Assembly: GCF_005503625.1 (NCBI RefSeq)
Contig: NZ_SCMX01000062.1
Location: 1-42,276, forward strand
DNA from: Cupriavidus sp. 2SB
Lineage (GTDB): Bacteria > Pseudomonadota > Gammaproteobacteria > Burkholderiales > Burkholderiaceae
Reading direction: 5' to 3'
DNA: 42,276 bases
In this document: positions 17,021 to 25,778 of the stretch, in pieces
Numbering within the stretch: the stretch's first letter is position 1
Layout of the letters: every line of letters starts with the position of its first letter
Made by a program: the position numbers and the translations under genes
The notes under the pieces: model-generated
The model's input: the letters and a program-made list of their open reading frames with translations, nothing else
Told to the model about the DNA's origin: nothing
Database searches by the model: none

Positions 17021-19138
17021 ATGGACACATTGCTTGTTTCGGAGTGCCTCGACCTGACGGCACGCCGCGTTGCGCTCGACCAGCGATATCGGGATCTGGT
17101 CGGGGTCAATCAGACATCGACGAACGTCTTCTCGGTCTTCGATGACGACGGCACGTTTCTCGGTGTCGTGACGGACCGGCAGGCGACGCTTTTTCCAGCA
17201 CGGATTTTCGCGGATCTGATCGCACGACGTCCACCCGAGCCCGTGCAGGGGCATGCCAGCGCGATCCAGTTGCTCAAGCGCATGCGTAAGGAAGCTTGTG
17301 AGCACCTACCCGTCTTCGATGCGCAAGGGCGATACATCGGCATTGTCTCCATGGCGTCCTTGCTGGCCGAGTTCGTTTGTCGCAGTGACATCAATCGTCG
17401 TGAACGCGAGGCGCTGGTTAGCCAATTGCGTACTGAGCTGGAAAACCGCAAGATATCGGCCAATGTGCTCGAGTCAACTAGTGACGCGGTGCTGGTAACG
17501 GACGCTCGCTTGCGCATCCAGTACATCAATCGTGCCTTCACAGCCGCGACGGGCTATCCCGGCGCGGATATTGTCGGGCGGCCGGCCGGATTCTTACGGT
17601 CTGGCCGGCATGGACGGGGCTTCTACGCGGAGATATTTGCAACCCTGCGCGATGGCGGACGCTGGGAAGGGGAGGTCTGGCTATTGCGGGCGGACGGCTC
17701 GATCGCGCCCGACTGGGTAACGATCAAGACGGTTCACGACGAGCATGGCGAAGTGTTCAGTTTCGTGGCGATGTTCGCGGACATCATGCAGCGCGAAAGC
17801 CTGCGCGCCCAGTACATGCACCTTGCCTACTACGACAGCCTGACCGGTCTGCCAAATCGACGCTTGTTCCAGGACCGGCTTGGCCATGCGATCGAACGTT
17901 CGGCGAACAAGGGTACGGAATTTTCCCTGCTTTTCCTTGACCTCAACCGGTTCAAGGACGTGAACGATACACTGGGCCACTCGTTTGGCGATCGGCTACT
18001 CGAGGTGGTCGGGGAGCGCTTCAAGCGACTGGTGAAGGAAGCGGATTTTGTCGGCCGTATCGGCGGCGATGAATTCACATTCATTCTGCACGACACCGCG
18101 GATCCTGCTCAGGTCGAGTCGATCGCGCGGCGGATCTTCGATGAACTGGCCAAGCCGATTGTCCTGAACGGTACGCAAAGCTACGTCTCCGCGAGCATTG
18201 GGGTCAGCCGATTTCCCGCCGATGGCACGACCGCAGAAGCGCTGATCATGAATGCCGATGCGGCGATGTACCGCGCCAAGGAGGATGGCATCGGCGCTTG
18301 TCATTTTTTTTCTCGCGGCCTGCATACGAAGGTGCTCAAGCGCCTCGACATCTCCAACGCGCTGCACCGCGCGCTCGAGGCCAACGAATTTTCGCTGGCC
18401 TGGCAACCCCAGGTGTCGCTCACCACGGGCAAGGTCATCGGTGCGGAAGTCTTGCTCCGCTGGATGCGAGATGGCAGCGTTCCCGTCTCGCCGGCCGAAT
18501 TCATTCCGGTAGCCGAAGAGACCGGGGTAATCGGCGCGATCGGGGATTGGGTATTGCGCGAATCCTGTCGATACGTCGCGAAGCTCGAGGCACTGGCGAT
18601 CGATCCGGAATTCAGGGTGGCGGTGAACTTCTCGCCCTTGCAACTGAGTTGGCACAGGCAGGAGCCTGTGCTGCAGACTATCGCGCAGTTTGGCGTTGAT
18701 TGTCGGCGCTTCAAGATTGAGCTGACGGAGAACGCGTTGTTCGTGCACGAGGAAGGGCTGCTAGAATTTGTGCGGGAGCTGGGCGCCGCGGGCGTCGGAA
18801 TTGCCATCGACGATTTCGGGACTGGATACAGCAATCTGTCCAGTCTGAAGCACTTACCGGTCACCGAACTCAAGATTGATCGCGCCTTTATCCATGACAT
18901 GCAAGGCTCGCACAGCGACAGGCAAATCGTGCAGGCCATGATTAGCATGGCGCATATGCTTGGGCTGCGCGTCGTGGCCGAAGGGGTCGAGTACGTTTGG
19001 CAAGTGTCGGTGTTGCGGGAGTTTGGCTGCGAGGTGGGGCAAGGCTACCTGTTCAGCCGGCCGATCGACTTTGACGCGCTGGTCAAGCTACTCGATGCGC
19101 CCGCCGTCGACGTACAGGCGATGCTTGCCGACGGCTAG
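17021..19138 (+). CDS. CBS-PAS-GGDEF-EAL cyclic-di-GMP turnover protein
   Basis: A 705-residue cytosolic signalling protein. Two CBS-like segments occupy about residues 1-120 (VFSVFDDDGTFLGVVTD and LPVFDAQGRYIGIVSMASL). A PAS domain follows at about 147-255. The diguanylate cyclase domain has an intact GGDEF at 348-352, but the autoinhibitory RxxD site reads KEAD. The EAL phosphodiesterase domain begins EVLLRW at 476, and its DDFGTGYSNL (Asp597-Asp598) and VAEGVEY motifs are intact. Both activities are thus possible. ATG 17021 is preferred over the in-frame TTG at 17015. The CBS part may sense adenine nucleotides. It follows an unknown small gene by 9 bp. Confidence 0.92.
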   Translation: MDTLLVSECLDLTARRVALDQRYRDLVGVNQTSTNVFSVFDDDGTFLGVVTDRQATLFPARIFADLIARRPPEPVQGHASAIQLLKRMRKEACEHLPVFDAQGRYIGIVSMASLLAEFVCRSDINRREREALVSQLRTELENRKISANVLESTSDAVLVTDARLRIQYINRAFTAATGYPGADIVGRPAGFLRSGRHGRGFYAEIFATLRDGGRWEGEVWLLRADGSIAPDWVTIKTVHDEHGEVFSFVAMFADIMQRESLRAQYMHLAYYDSLTGLPNRRLFQDRLGHAIERSANKGTEFSLLFLDLNRFKDVNDTLGHSFGDRLLEVVGERFKRLVKEADFVGRIGGDEFTFILHDTADPAQVESIARRIFDELAKPIVLNGTQSYVSASIGVSRFPADGTTAEALIMNADAAMYRAKEDGIGACHFFSRGLHTKVLKRLDISNALHRALEANEFSLAWQPQVSLTTGKVIGAEVLLRWMRDGSVPVSPAEFIPVAEETGVIGAIGDWVLRESCRYVAKLEALAIDPEFRVAVNFSPLQLSWHRQEPVLQTIAQFGVDCRRFKIELTENALFVHEEGLLEFVRELGAAGVGIAIDDFGTGYSNLSSLKHLPVTELKIDRAFIHDMQGSHSDRQIVQAMISMAHMLGLRVVAEGVEYVWQVSVLREFGCEVGQGYLFSRPIDFDALVKLLDAPAVDVQAMLADG

Positions 19139-19225
19139 GCGATCTTTGGCGTCCCGACGGTCGGCACGACCGCGCGGATGGCTCGTGGCGGGGACTCCCG
19201 CACTGCGCTCGATCTCCGGGCGATG

Positions 19226-19257
19226 TGGCGAGATTTAGATGTGCCGTAATCTCGCCA
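19226..19257. terminator. Hairpin between converging genes
   Basis: TGGCGAGATT and AATCTCGCCA form a perfect 10-bp stem with a 12-base loop. It covers the last codons and stop of the minus-strand MFS gene and lies 88 bp after the GGDEF-EAL gene. No T-run follows on either strand, so termination is likely but not certain. Confidence 0.45.
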
Positions 19258-20515
19258 GCATGACTGTGCCGGCCGCCATGGTGATGGTGGCGAATGCGAA
19301 GCCGAGGACAGGTGATAGCGCCGACCAGATGAGACCGACGCCGGCGCTCGAGATGAACTTCGCCGTGCCGTTCGTGGTGCCGAGCGCGCCGATGCTCATG
19401 GCCAAGGTGTCAGCCGACACCATCTCGGCGATCACCGTCGGCTCCAGGGCTTCCTGGACGGCCGTGTACAGGCCCGCAAGCAGGAAGACGGCCGCGAGCA
19501 GTGCGAGGGTGTTGACGTGGAGCCAGAACGTGATGGCCATGAGCAGGCCGGTCATCGCGCCTAGCGCATAGCCAAGCACGAGAATGCGCAGCGCACCGAC
19601 GCGATCCGCCAGCATGCCGACTGGAAATGACGCCGCCGATTGCACGACGTTTCGCCAGACGTAGAGGCCACCGGCGATTTGCGCGGCCTGCACGATGCCG
19701 AGTGCGGGGGTCAGCAATTTCGTGGCGCCGAGGATCAACAGGCTGTGGGAGAAATCACCCATGCCAAACAACCCGACGGCGCCGAGATAGCGCTTGAATT
19801 TTGGCGGAAGGCCGCGCAAGGCCCGGAAAAATCGCAGCCCGGGATTTGGGGAAAATGCCGGATCCTTGACGAAGCCGAGGAAAGCCAGGACGGCCAGAAC
19901 CCCCGGGATGACACTTAGCCATAGGACCAGACGGAACGGACCGATGGGGTCGTTCCACCCATGATGGCTTTGGGCCCAGCCAAGCAATGCGACACCAAGC
20001 AGCGGTCCGACTACTGCGCCAATCGTATCCATAGCCCGATGAAACCCGAAGGCACGGCCTCGCGCGCGCGGCGGGATTGCCTGGATGACAATCGCGTCGC
20101 GAAGCGGGCCGCGCAGCCCTTTTCCGAACCAGGAAATGATTCGCCCCACAAGTAGCATTGGCCACGCCGTGGCCAATGCGATTGCGATCTGACCCGCAGG
20201 CGTCAGGGCGTAGCCGACCAGCACCAGAAGCTTTCGATGTCCGAGCTTGTCGGCGACGTAACCCGAAATCATCTTGGTAAAGCTCGCCACCGCATCGGCC
20301 AGGCCTTCGATAAGTCCCAGAACCGCCGCCGGGATCCCGAGTATTGCCAGGAAGCCGGGCAGGATGACGGTGGTGGTCTCGTAGCAGAAATCGCCTAGTG
20401 CACTCGTGAGCCCGGCACCGACAACGGTGCGATTCAGCCATTCTCGCTGCAGCGGCACGGGGGCTGCCGGGGGCTTGTCATTCGACAGCGGTGCGGTGTC
20501 CTTTGAATCTGTCAT
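19235..20515 (-). CDS. MFS transporter
   Basis: A 426-residue major facilitator with about 12 predicted membrane segments. The loop 2-3 motif appears as GYVADKLGHRKLLVLVGY, the usual G-x-x-x-D-R-x-G-R-R position, and a conserved GRIISWFGKGLRGPLRDA follows. The ATG at 20515 starts a polar N-terminus before TM1 (LTSALGDFCYETTTVILPGF). The EALEPTVIAEMV segment lies near TM10. The substrate is unknown; neighbouring metal-resistance genes invite an export role but do not prove it. It is divergent from the zinc-ribbon methyltransferase gene and ends inside a hairpin shared with the c-di-GMP gene. Confidence 0.85.
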   Translation of the reverse strand: MTDSKDTAPLSNDKPPAAPVPLQREWLNRTVVGAGLTSALGDFCYETTTVILPGFLAILGIPAAVLGLIEGLADAVASFTKMISGYVADKLGHRKLLVLVGYALTPAGQIAIALATAWPMLLVGRIISWFGKGLRGPLRDAIVIQAIPPRARGRAFGFHRAMDTIGAVVGPLLGVALLGWAQSHHGWNDPIGPFRLVLWLSVIPGVLAVLAFLGFVKDPAFSPNPGLRFFRALRGLPPKFKRYLGAVGLFGMGDFSHSLLILGATKLLTPALGIVQAAQIAGGLYVWRNVVQSAASFPVGMLADRVGALRILVLGYALGAMTGLLMAITFWLHVNTLALLAAVFLLAGLYTAVQEALEPTVIAEMVSADTLAMSIGALGTTNGTAKFISSAGVGLIWSALSPVLGFAFATITMAAGTVMLARLRHI

Positions 20516-20998
20516 GCTGTCTCGCGATCGGGCGCATTGCCCACGACGATCGAAACCAAAGTTGGCCAAGGCCGGGCTGACGAAAACGCTGAGCGCACTG
20601 GTCTGGCGCGGCGCTGTCCAGGAAATCCCTAAAGTCTGCAATCACAAGTCGCCACAGGCGCGGTGTGGATTGTCGGCGTCGAATCCATGACATCGTTCGC
20701 ATCTGTTGGAAAAAGGCCGCGCCGCCGTGCATGTTGTCCGATGTTGCCGCAGATAGCAACGGGTGCGGCGCCTGGTAATTTCCCCGTCATGTTTGCGACA
20801 GGTCATCTCCATAAAATCGAATGTCAGCCTTCTGACCGCGCGCATGGATGTGTGAGTCGGATACGCGTCCAGACGACTTCGCCAGCACGCCGCCGCATCG
20901 CGCGTGGGCTCAACGCCAGCCTGGGTGAGTACGAGGATTCTGCAAAGCGATGGAGGGCCCCTTGCGGGAGGGCCTCCGATTTCAATCTGAGGCCGGCG
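20516..20998. promoter_or_regulatory. Divergent intergenic region, MFS/methyltransferase
   Basis: A 480-bp spacer between divergent genes. It contains GTCAT at 20786-20790 and again at 20802-20806, the first within GTCATGTTTG. A very similar GTCATGTGTG occurs at 29315 upstream of the second methyltransferase region, so a shared regulator is conceivable. GAGG just before ATG 20999 may serve as ribosome-binding site. The longer in-frame extension to 20663 is not protein-like. Confidence 0.35.
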
Positions 20999-21871
20999 AT
21001 GCGATCGTGCGTGAGATGTGGCAATGCATTGTCCACGCAGGGGTGGCATTGCTGGTCCTGCGACTGGCAGCCGCCGTCGACATCAGGCATTGTGTGCCTC
21101 GCACCCGAACTGATCGGGGATCACGATGGGAATCAAGCGTCGCTGTTGCGGGAATTTGCGCACGTTGAAGACCGGAACTTCTGGTTTGCATATCGCCGCC
21201 GACTGATCATCGAGGCCTTGTCTCGGTGGTTCCCGCAGATTGAGTCATTCTTGGATCTGAGCTGCGGTGCGGGAAAATTCCTGGATGATTTCCGGACATG
21301 CTATCCGGCCGCCACGCTGGTCGCGGCCGACCGTTGCGTGGATGCACTACGCGAGGTGCGCCGGGAATATGGCTTTTCCTGTTTGCAGATGGATCCTATG
21401 CACCTGCCGTTCGCGGACGCCTTTGACGTCATCGGGGCGTTCGACGTCCTGCAGCATGCCGCGTCAGACGGGATAGTGCTTGACCAGTTGCGTAAGGCTT
21501 GTCGCCAGGGTGGCGGTATTGTCGTGACCGTACCGCATCAACGAACGCGACGACTGCGCGGCAATGCCCCGAGGGCGCCAGAAGCGCGCTACACGCTTCC
21601 CGCACTGATTCGCAAGGTCAATGCCGCAGGTTTCACTGTCGTACACAGCCAGACATTCTGCACGTTGGCATTGCCGCTTATGACGCTGAGCATGAGCAAG
21701 CAAAGGACGCGTCCGTTCCCCATGGCGGTTGGCGACCATCGACGCCGTGGTCCCATCCTGAATGACATGTTTGGCGGACTCTGCATGATCGAGAGGCAAT
21801 TGGAGAAGGGCGGCGTGCGGTTCGCCAATGGCGATGGTGCGCTGATCGTCGCCGTGCGCCGATTCGCTTGA
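20999..21871 (+). CDS. Zinc-ribbon SAM-dependent methyltransferase (copy 1)
   Basis: A 290-residue class I methyltransferase preceded by a zinc ribbon: CVRCGN and CWSCDW (residues 4-22) supply four cysteines. Motif I is SFLDLSCGAGKF, with Ser in place of the first glycine of the canonical D-x-G-x-G, and FDVIGAFDVLQH marks motif IV. It is paralogous along its whole length to the protein at 29969-30838 (shared FW-F-RRRLI, FDVIGAFDV, and C-terminal ERQL). The two copies flank the silDCBA operon. The substrate is unknown; linkage of the other copy to gtr genes points to a lipid or sugar carrier. The changed SAM loop may weaken activity. Confidence 0.8.
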   Translation: MRSCVRCGNALSTQGWHCWSCDWQPPSTSGIVCLAPELIGDHDGNQASLLREFAHVEDRNFWFAYRRRLIIEALSRWFPQIESFLDLSCGAGKFLDDFRTCYPAATLVAADRCVDALREVRREYGFSCLQMDPMHLPFADAFDVIGAFDVLQHAASDGIVLDQLRKACRQGGGIVVTVPHQRTRRLRGNAPRAPEARYTLPALIRKVNAAGFTVVHSQTFCTLALPLMTLSMSKQRTRPFPMAVGDHRRRGPILNDMFGGLCMIERQLEKGGVRFANGDGALIVAVRRFA

Positions 21872-21929
21872 GGATGGCGTTCACTGAGTACGCACGAGAG
21901 GCGGCCTGCCACACAGGGCGATTGGAAAC

Positions 21930-22118
21930 TTGAACCGATATTACGTCTTCGATTTGCCGCATGGCGTGCTGTCCTCGCTATTGCTGGTTGCCGTGCTCTG
22001 CATCATTGCGTTCCTGGCATTTGTCATCTATCTGAATCGCACCTATGGTCGCGGGCGCCCGCGGCTGCCGCGCCGGGGCCGGCCCCGAAAGAGCCCTCGC
22101 TCTGGCCGTCGGAAATAA
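21930..22118 (+). CDS. Small membrane protein with basic C-terminal tail (A)
   Basis: The 62-residue product starts at TTG 21930. A short polar N-terminus (MNRYYVFDLPHGV) is followed by one strong membrane segment (SSLLLVAVLCIIAFLAFVIY) and then a tail of Arg, Lys, Gly and Pro (GRGRPRLPRRGRPRK). The positive tail would stay in the cytoplasm. It lies 58 bp after the methyltransferase gene on the same strand. No family is recognised. A gene of the same design lies on the opposite strand at 22185-22358, facing it. Small size and the TTG start limit certainty. Confidence 0.45.
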   Translation: MNRYYVFDLPHGVLSSLLLVAVLCIIAFLAFVIYLNRTYGRGRPRLPRRGRPRKSPRSGRRK

Positions 22119-22184
22119 CGGCGGCCTACCCGCGTTCGTACAACTTGGCGTCGCCGCTGTTGGGCCGCAGCACTGTCCGCAAGG

Positions 22185-22358
22185 TCATTTGCGCAAGCGC
22201 CCTGGTTTGGGACTCTTGCTGCGGTGCTTGCGAGGCGGCGGTTGGCTGCGATGCAGGTGCCGGGCTAGCAGGACAATCAAGCTGAGGATGGTCACCAGCC
22301 CGACCAGAATTACCGCGACGACCGCGGGCGGCAGATGCAGGATGGGAGGCGGACGCAT
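22185..22358 (-). CDS. Small membrane protein with basic C-terminal tail (B)
   Basis: A 57-residue ORF encodes a polar, Pro-rich N-terminus (MRPPPILHLPP), one membrane helix (AVVAVILVGLVTILSLIVLL) and a tail with Arg, Lys and Pro (SQPPPRKHRSKSPKPGRLRK). This is the same architecture as the 62-residue protein on the opposite strand, although the sequences are not closely similar. It lies 249 bp downstream of silA on the same strand, so it could be the last gene of the sil operon. No good ribosome-binding site precedes the ATG. Function unknown. Confidence 0.45.
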   Translation of the reverse strand: MRPPPILHLPPAVVAVILVGLVTILSLIVLLARHLHRSQPPPRKHRSKSPKPGRLRK

Positions 22359-22573
22359 ACGGGGATTTTCGGGCCTGGTGTGCTAGCTGTCCAGAAGGTG
22401 GGTCGCGGCGATTTGCCGACGGAGGGTGCCCTACGTGTTGCGGGAGCTCACCAGCGCGGTGTCTTGATATTGTGGCGGCACCTCGAGCAAACGCCCGGGA
22501 AGTGCCGTAGGGCGGGTGCCCTCTCATGGATGCGCGCCGCACTGGTGAACGTTCCCAATGCACTGAAGACTGG

Positions 22574-22599
22574 CCTGGCGGCCCCCGGGACTCGCCAGG
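22574..22599. terminator. Possible hairpin after silA
   Basis: CCTGGCG and CGCCAGG form a 7-bp stem with a 12-base loop, nine bases past the silA stop codon. There is no T-run, so it may be an mRNA stabiliser or nothing. Confidence 0.3.
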
Positions 22600-22607
22600 C
22601 ACAGTTG

Positions 22608-25600
22608 CTACACGGCCCGCTCCAGTTCTGCCTGCTTGGCGGTGGTGGAGGGCGAGGGCAACAAGCGCCGGCGCAGCAACAGATATACGGCGGGCACGAC
22701 GAACATCGATAGCAGCGGCGCTGTCACCATGCCACCCACCATTGGCGCAGCAATCCGTTGCATGACCTCAGACCCTGTGCCATGTGACCACATGATCGGA
22801 ATCAGGCCCGCCAGGATGACCGCCACCGTCATCGCCTTCGGCCGGACGCGCAATACCGCACCCTCCTGGATGGCGTCGAGCAACGCATCTAGCGTATCTT
22901 CACCGCGCGCCAACCGGTCGTGCCACGCGTGCTTGAGATACAGCAGCATGATGACGCCGAACTCTGCGGCCACACCCGCAAGCGCGATGAACCCAACTAT
23001 CCCAGCCACAGAGAGGTTGTAGCGCAACAGATACAGCAGCCAGAAGCCGCCTATTAGGGCCAAGGGGAGCGTGCCCATGATCAGCATGGCTTCATCCAGC
23101 CGGCCGAAAACTAGATAGAGCAGTACGAAGATGATCAGCAAGGTAAAGGGGACGACGACCTTGAGTTTGGCCGTAGCACGCTCCAGATACTCGAACTGGC
23201 CTGACCAACTGAGGGCATACCCGGCGGGCATTGGTACGGCCTTCGCCACGGCGGCCTGCATGTCACGCACGGTGGACCGAAGATCTCTGCCGCGAATGTC
23301 AACATATACCCAACCGGAAAGACGTGCGTTCTCACTGCGCAACATCGGTGGGCCCTGCATGACAGTAATGCGGGCCACATCGGCCAGCGCAATCTGTAAG
23401 CCGCTGTCGGTCACAATTGGCAGGCGCCGCAGTGCATCGATGGAGTCCCGATCGTCGCGCGGATACCGAACGTTGATGGGGAATCGTGCGAGTCCATCGA
23501 CCACCTCACCAACGGTTTCACCCCCGATGGCCGAGGAAACAATCGATTGGACGTCCTCGATGTTCAGACCGTAGCGGCCTGCTGCCGCGCGGTCGATGTC
23601 GACATCGATGTAGCGCCCGCCCGTGAGCCGTTCGGCCAGCGCAGATGTCACGCCGGGGACTGTCTTGACGGCCTCTTCAATACGTGTGGCGAGTCTGTCG
23701 ATCTCCTTGAGGTCCGTGCCGGCGACCTTGATACCCACGGGACTCTTGATGCCGGTCGCGAGCATGTCAATGCGATTGCGGATCGGCGGTACCCAGATAT
23801 TGGACAGGCCCGGTACCTTGACAATGCGGTCCAATTCTTCGACCAGCTTGTCGGTTGTCATGCCGGGACGCCACTGATCCTTCGGCTTAAAGCGAATGGT
23901 CGTCTCGAACATCTCAATCGGCGCGGGGTCCGTCGCACTGTCGGCGCGGCCGGCTTTGCCAAACACGGACGCCACTTCAGGGACCGTCTTGATCAGCCGG
24001 TCGGTCTGTTGCAGCAACTGCGACGCCTTGCCGGCCGCAAGCCCTGGCAGAGCGGAGGGCATGTAGAGCAGATCGCCTTCGTCCAGCGGTGGCATGAATT
24101 CCCCGCCAGTGCGCATGATGGGCCAGGCGGTCGCAACCAGGAGCACGCCCGCCAGCGCCACGGTGGTCTTGGGGTACCTGAGCACCTTGTTGAGCAGCGG
24201 GTGATAAGCGCGGATCAGCAGGCGGTTGAGAGGATTGGCTTGCTCGGAAGGGATCTTGCCACGAATCATATAGCCCATTAGCACGGGGATCAATGTGACG
24301 GAGAGACCCGCCGCCGCCGCCATGGAGTAGGTTTTGGTGAACGCCAATGGCGAGAACAACCTGCCCTCCTGTGCCTCCAGGGTAAAGACTGGAATGAACG
24401 ACAGGGTGATGATCAGCAATGAGACGAACAGGGCAGGACCGACCTCTGCGGCCGACTCACCGATAAGGCGCCATCGCTCTTGCGCCTCAAGTTCTTGCTG
24501 TGGATGCTTGACGTGCCAGTGTTCCAGGTGCTTATGGGCGTTCTCGATCATGACGACCGCGGCGTCGACCATCGCGCCGACTGCGATTGCAATACCCCCC
24601 AGTGACATGATGTTGGCGTTCACGCCCTGATAGCGCATGACAAGGAATGCCGCCAGCACGCCAAGCGGCAACGAGATGATGGCGACCAGTGCCGAGCGCA
24701 AGTGAAAGAGAAAGAGCAGGCAGACCACTGCGACGACCGCAAACTCCTCCAGCAGCTTGGTGGTGAGGTTGTCGACTGCGCGACTGATCAGCGCCGACCG
24801 GTCGTAGACGGTGACGACCTCGACGCCGTCAGGCAGGCTTTTCTGCAAGGTCTGCAGTTTGGCCTTGACGGCGTTGATCGTCTCCAGCGCGTTCTTCCCC
24901 GATCGCAGGATAATGACCCCGCCCGCGACTTCGCCTTGGCCGTTGAGCTCCGCGATGCCGCGGCGCATCTCTGGGCCCAGTTGAATCACGGCGACATCGC
25001 CCAGTCTGACCGGAATACCGGCGTCGCTCGTCACGATCGGCACCTGCCGAAAGTCATCCAGCGTCTTCAGGTACCCGGTAGCGCGCACCATGTATTCGGC
25101 TTCACCCAGTTCCAATACTGAGCCCCCGGTTTCCTGATTGGCCCCCTTGAGTGCGGCCAGCACCTTCCCTTGTGACAGGTTGTAGGCGCGAAGCCGGTCG
25201 GGCAACAGCACAATTTGGAACTGCTTGACCATCCCGCCCAACGAGGCAACCTCTGCGACATTGGGCAAGGACTTGAGCTCAAATCGCAAGAACCAGTCCT
25301 GAAGGGCGCGCAGCTGTGACAGGTCATGCTGTCCGCTCTTGTCCACGAGCGCGTACTCATAGACCCAACCCACGCCGGTAGCGTCGGGACCAAGCGCAGG
25401 CTTGGCGGCGGCCGGCAGCCGGGACTGGACCTGGTTCAAGTACTCAAGAACGCGTGAACGGGCCCAGTACAGGTCGGTGCCGTCCTCGAACAATACGTAG
25501 ACATAGGAGTCGCCGAAGAACGAGTATCCGCGCACGGTCTTCGCGCCGGGCACCGACAGCATCGTGGTGGTCAGCGGATAGGTGACCTGGTTCTCCACAA

Positions 25601-25778
25601 TCTGGGGAGCCTGCCCAGGGAATGGGGTGCGAATGATGACCTGCACGTCGGAGAGGTCGGGCAGGGCATCCAGTGGCGTACTTCGCACGGCCCAAAGCCC
25701 CCACGCGGTCAGCATCACCGTGGCAAGAAGGACCAGGAAGCGGTTGCGGATGGACGCAAGGATCAGACTGGCGATCAT
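22608..25778 (-). CDS. silA: SilA/CusA-type HME-RND Ag(I)/Cu(I) efflux pump
   Basis: A 1056-residue inner-membrane RND pump that exports Cu(I)/Ag(I) from periplasm or cytoplasm through SilB and SilC. The periplasmic methionine triad falls at Met573 (LLYMPS), Met623 (EMFETT) and Met672 (RIDMLATG), the same numbers as in E. coli CusA. TM4 has AVGAMVDAAVVMIEN with the proton-relay Asp405 and lacks the extra Asp of divalent-metal pumps, as expected for the monovalent class. ATG 25778 overlaps the silB stop as ATGA; the long in-frame extension upstream is inside silB and is not used. It is the last of the silDCBA genes. Confidence 0.95.
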   Translation of the reverse strand: MIASLILASIRNRFLVLLATVMLTAWGLWAVRSTPLDALPDLSDVQVIIRTPFPGQAPQIVENQVTYPLTTTMLSVPGAKTVRGYSFFGDSYVYVLFEDGTDLYWARSRVLEYLNQVQSRLPAAAKPALGPDATGVGWVYEYALVDKSGQHDLSQLRALQDWFLRFELKSLPNVAEVASLGGMVKQFQIVLLPDRLRAYNLSQGKVLAALKGANQETGGSVLELGEAEYMVRATGYLKTLDDFRQVPIVTSDAGIPVRLGDVAVIQLGPEMRRGIAELNGQGEVAGGVIILRSGKNALETINAVKAKLQTLQKSLPDGVEVVTVYDRSALISRAVDNLTTKLLEEFAVVAVVCLLFLFHLRSALVAIISLPLGVLAAFLVMRYQGVNANIMSLGGIAIAVGAMVDAAVVMIENAHKHLEHWHVKHPQQELEAQERWRLIGESAAEVGPALFVSLLIITLSFIPVFTLEAQEGRLFSPLAFTKTYSMAAAAGLSVTLIPVLMGYMIRGKIPSEQANPLNRLLIRAYHPLLNKVLRYPKTTVALAGVLLVATAWPIMRTGGEFMPPLDEGDLLYMPSALPGLAAGKASQLLQQTDRLIKTVPEVASVFGKAGRADSATDPAPIEMFETTIRFKPKDQWRPGMTTDKLVEELDRIVKVPGLSNIWVPPIRNRIDMLATGIKSPVGIKVAGTDLKEIDRLATRIEEAVKTVPGVTSALAERLTGGRYIDVDIDRAAAGRYGLNIEDVQSIVSSAIGGETVGEVVDGLARFPINVRYPRDDRDSIDALRRLPIVTDSGLQIALADVARITVMQGPPMLRSENARLSGWVYVDIRGRDLRSTVRDMQAAVAKAVPMPAGYALSWSGQFEYLERATAKLKVVVPFTLLIIFVLLYLVFGRLDEAMLIMGTLPLALIGGFWLLYLLRYNLSVAGIVGFIALAGVAAEFGVIMLLYLKHAWHDRLARGEDTLDALLDAIQEGAVLRVRPKAMTVAVILAGLIPIMWSHGTGSEVMQRIAAPMVGGMVTAPLLSMFVVPAVYLLLRRRLLPSPSTTAKQAELERAV

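Noticed and set aside
23547..24281. 244-residue plus-strand ORF inside silA
   Set aside because: Lies wholly opposite the well-supported silA and has no recognisable motif.
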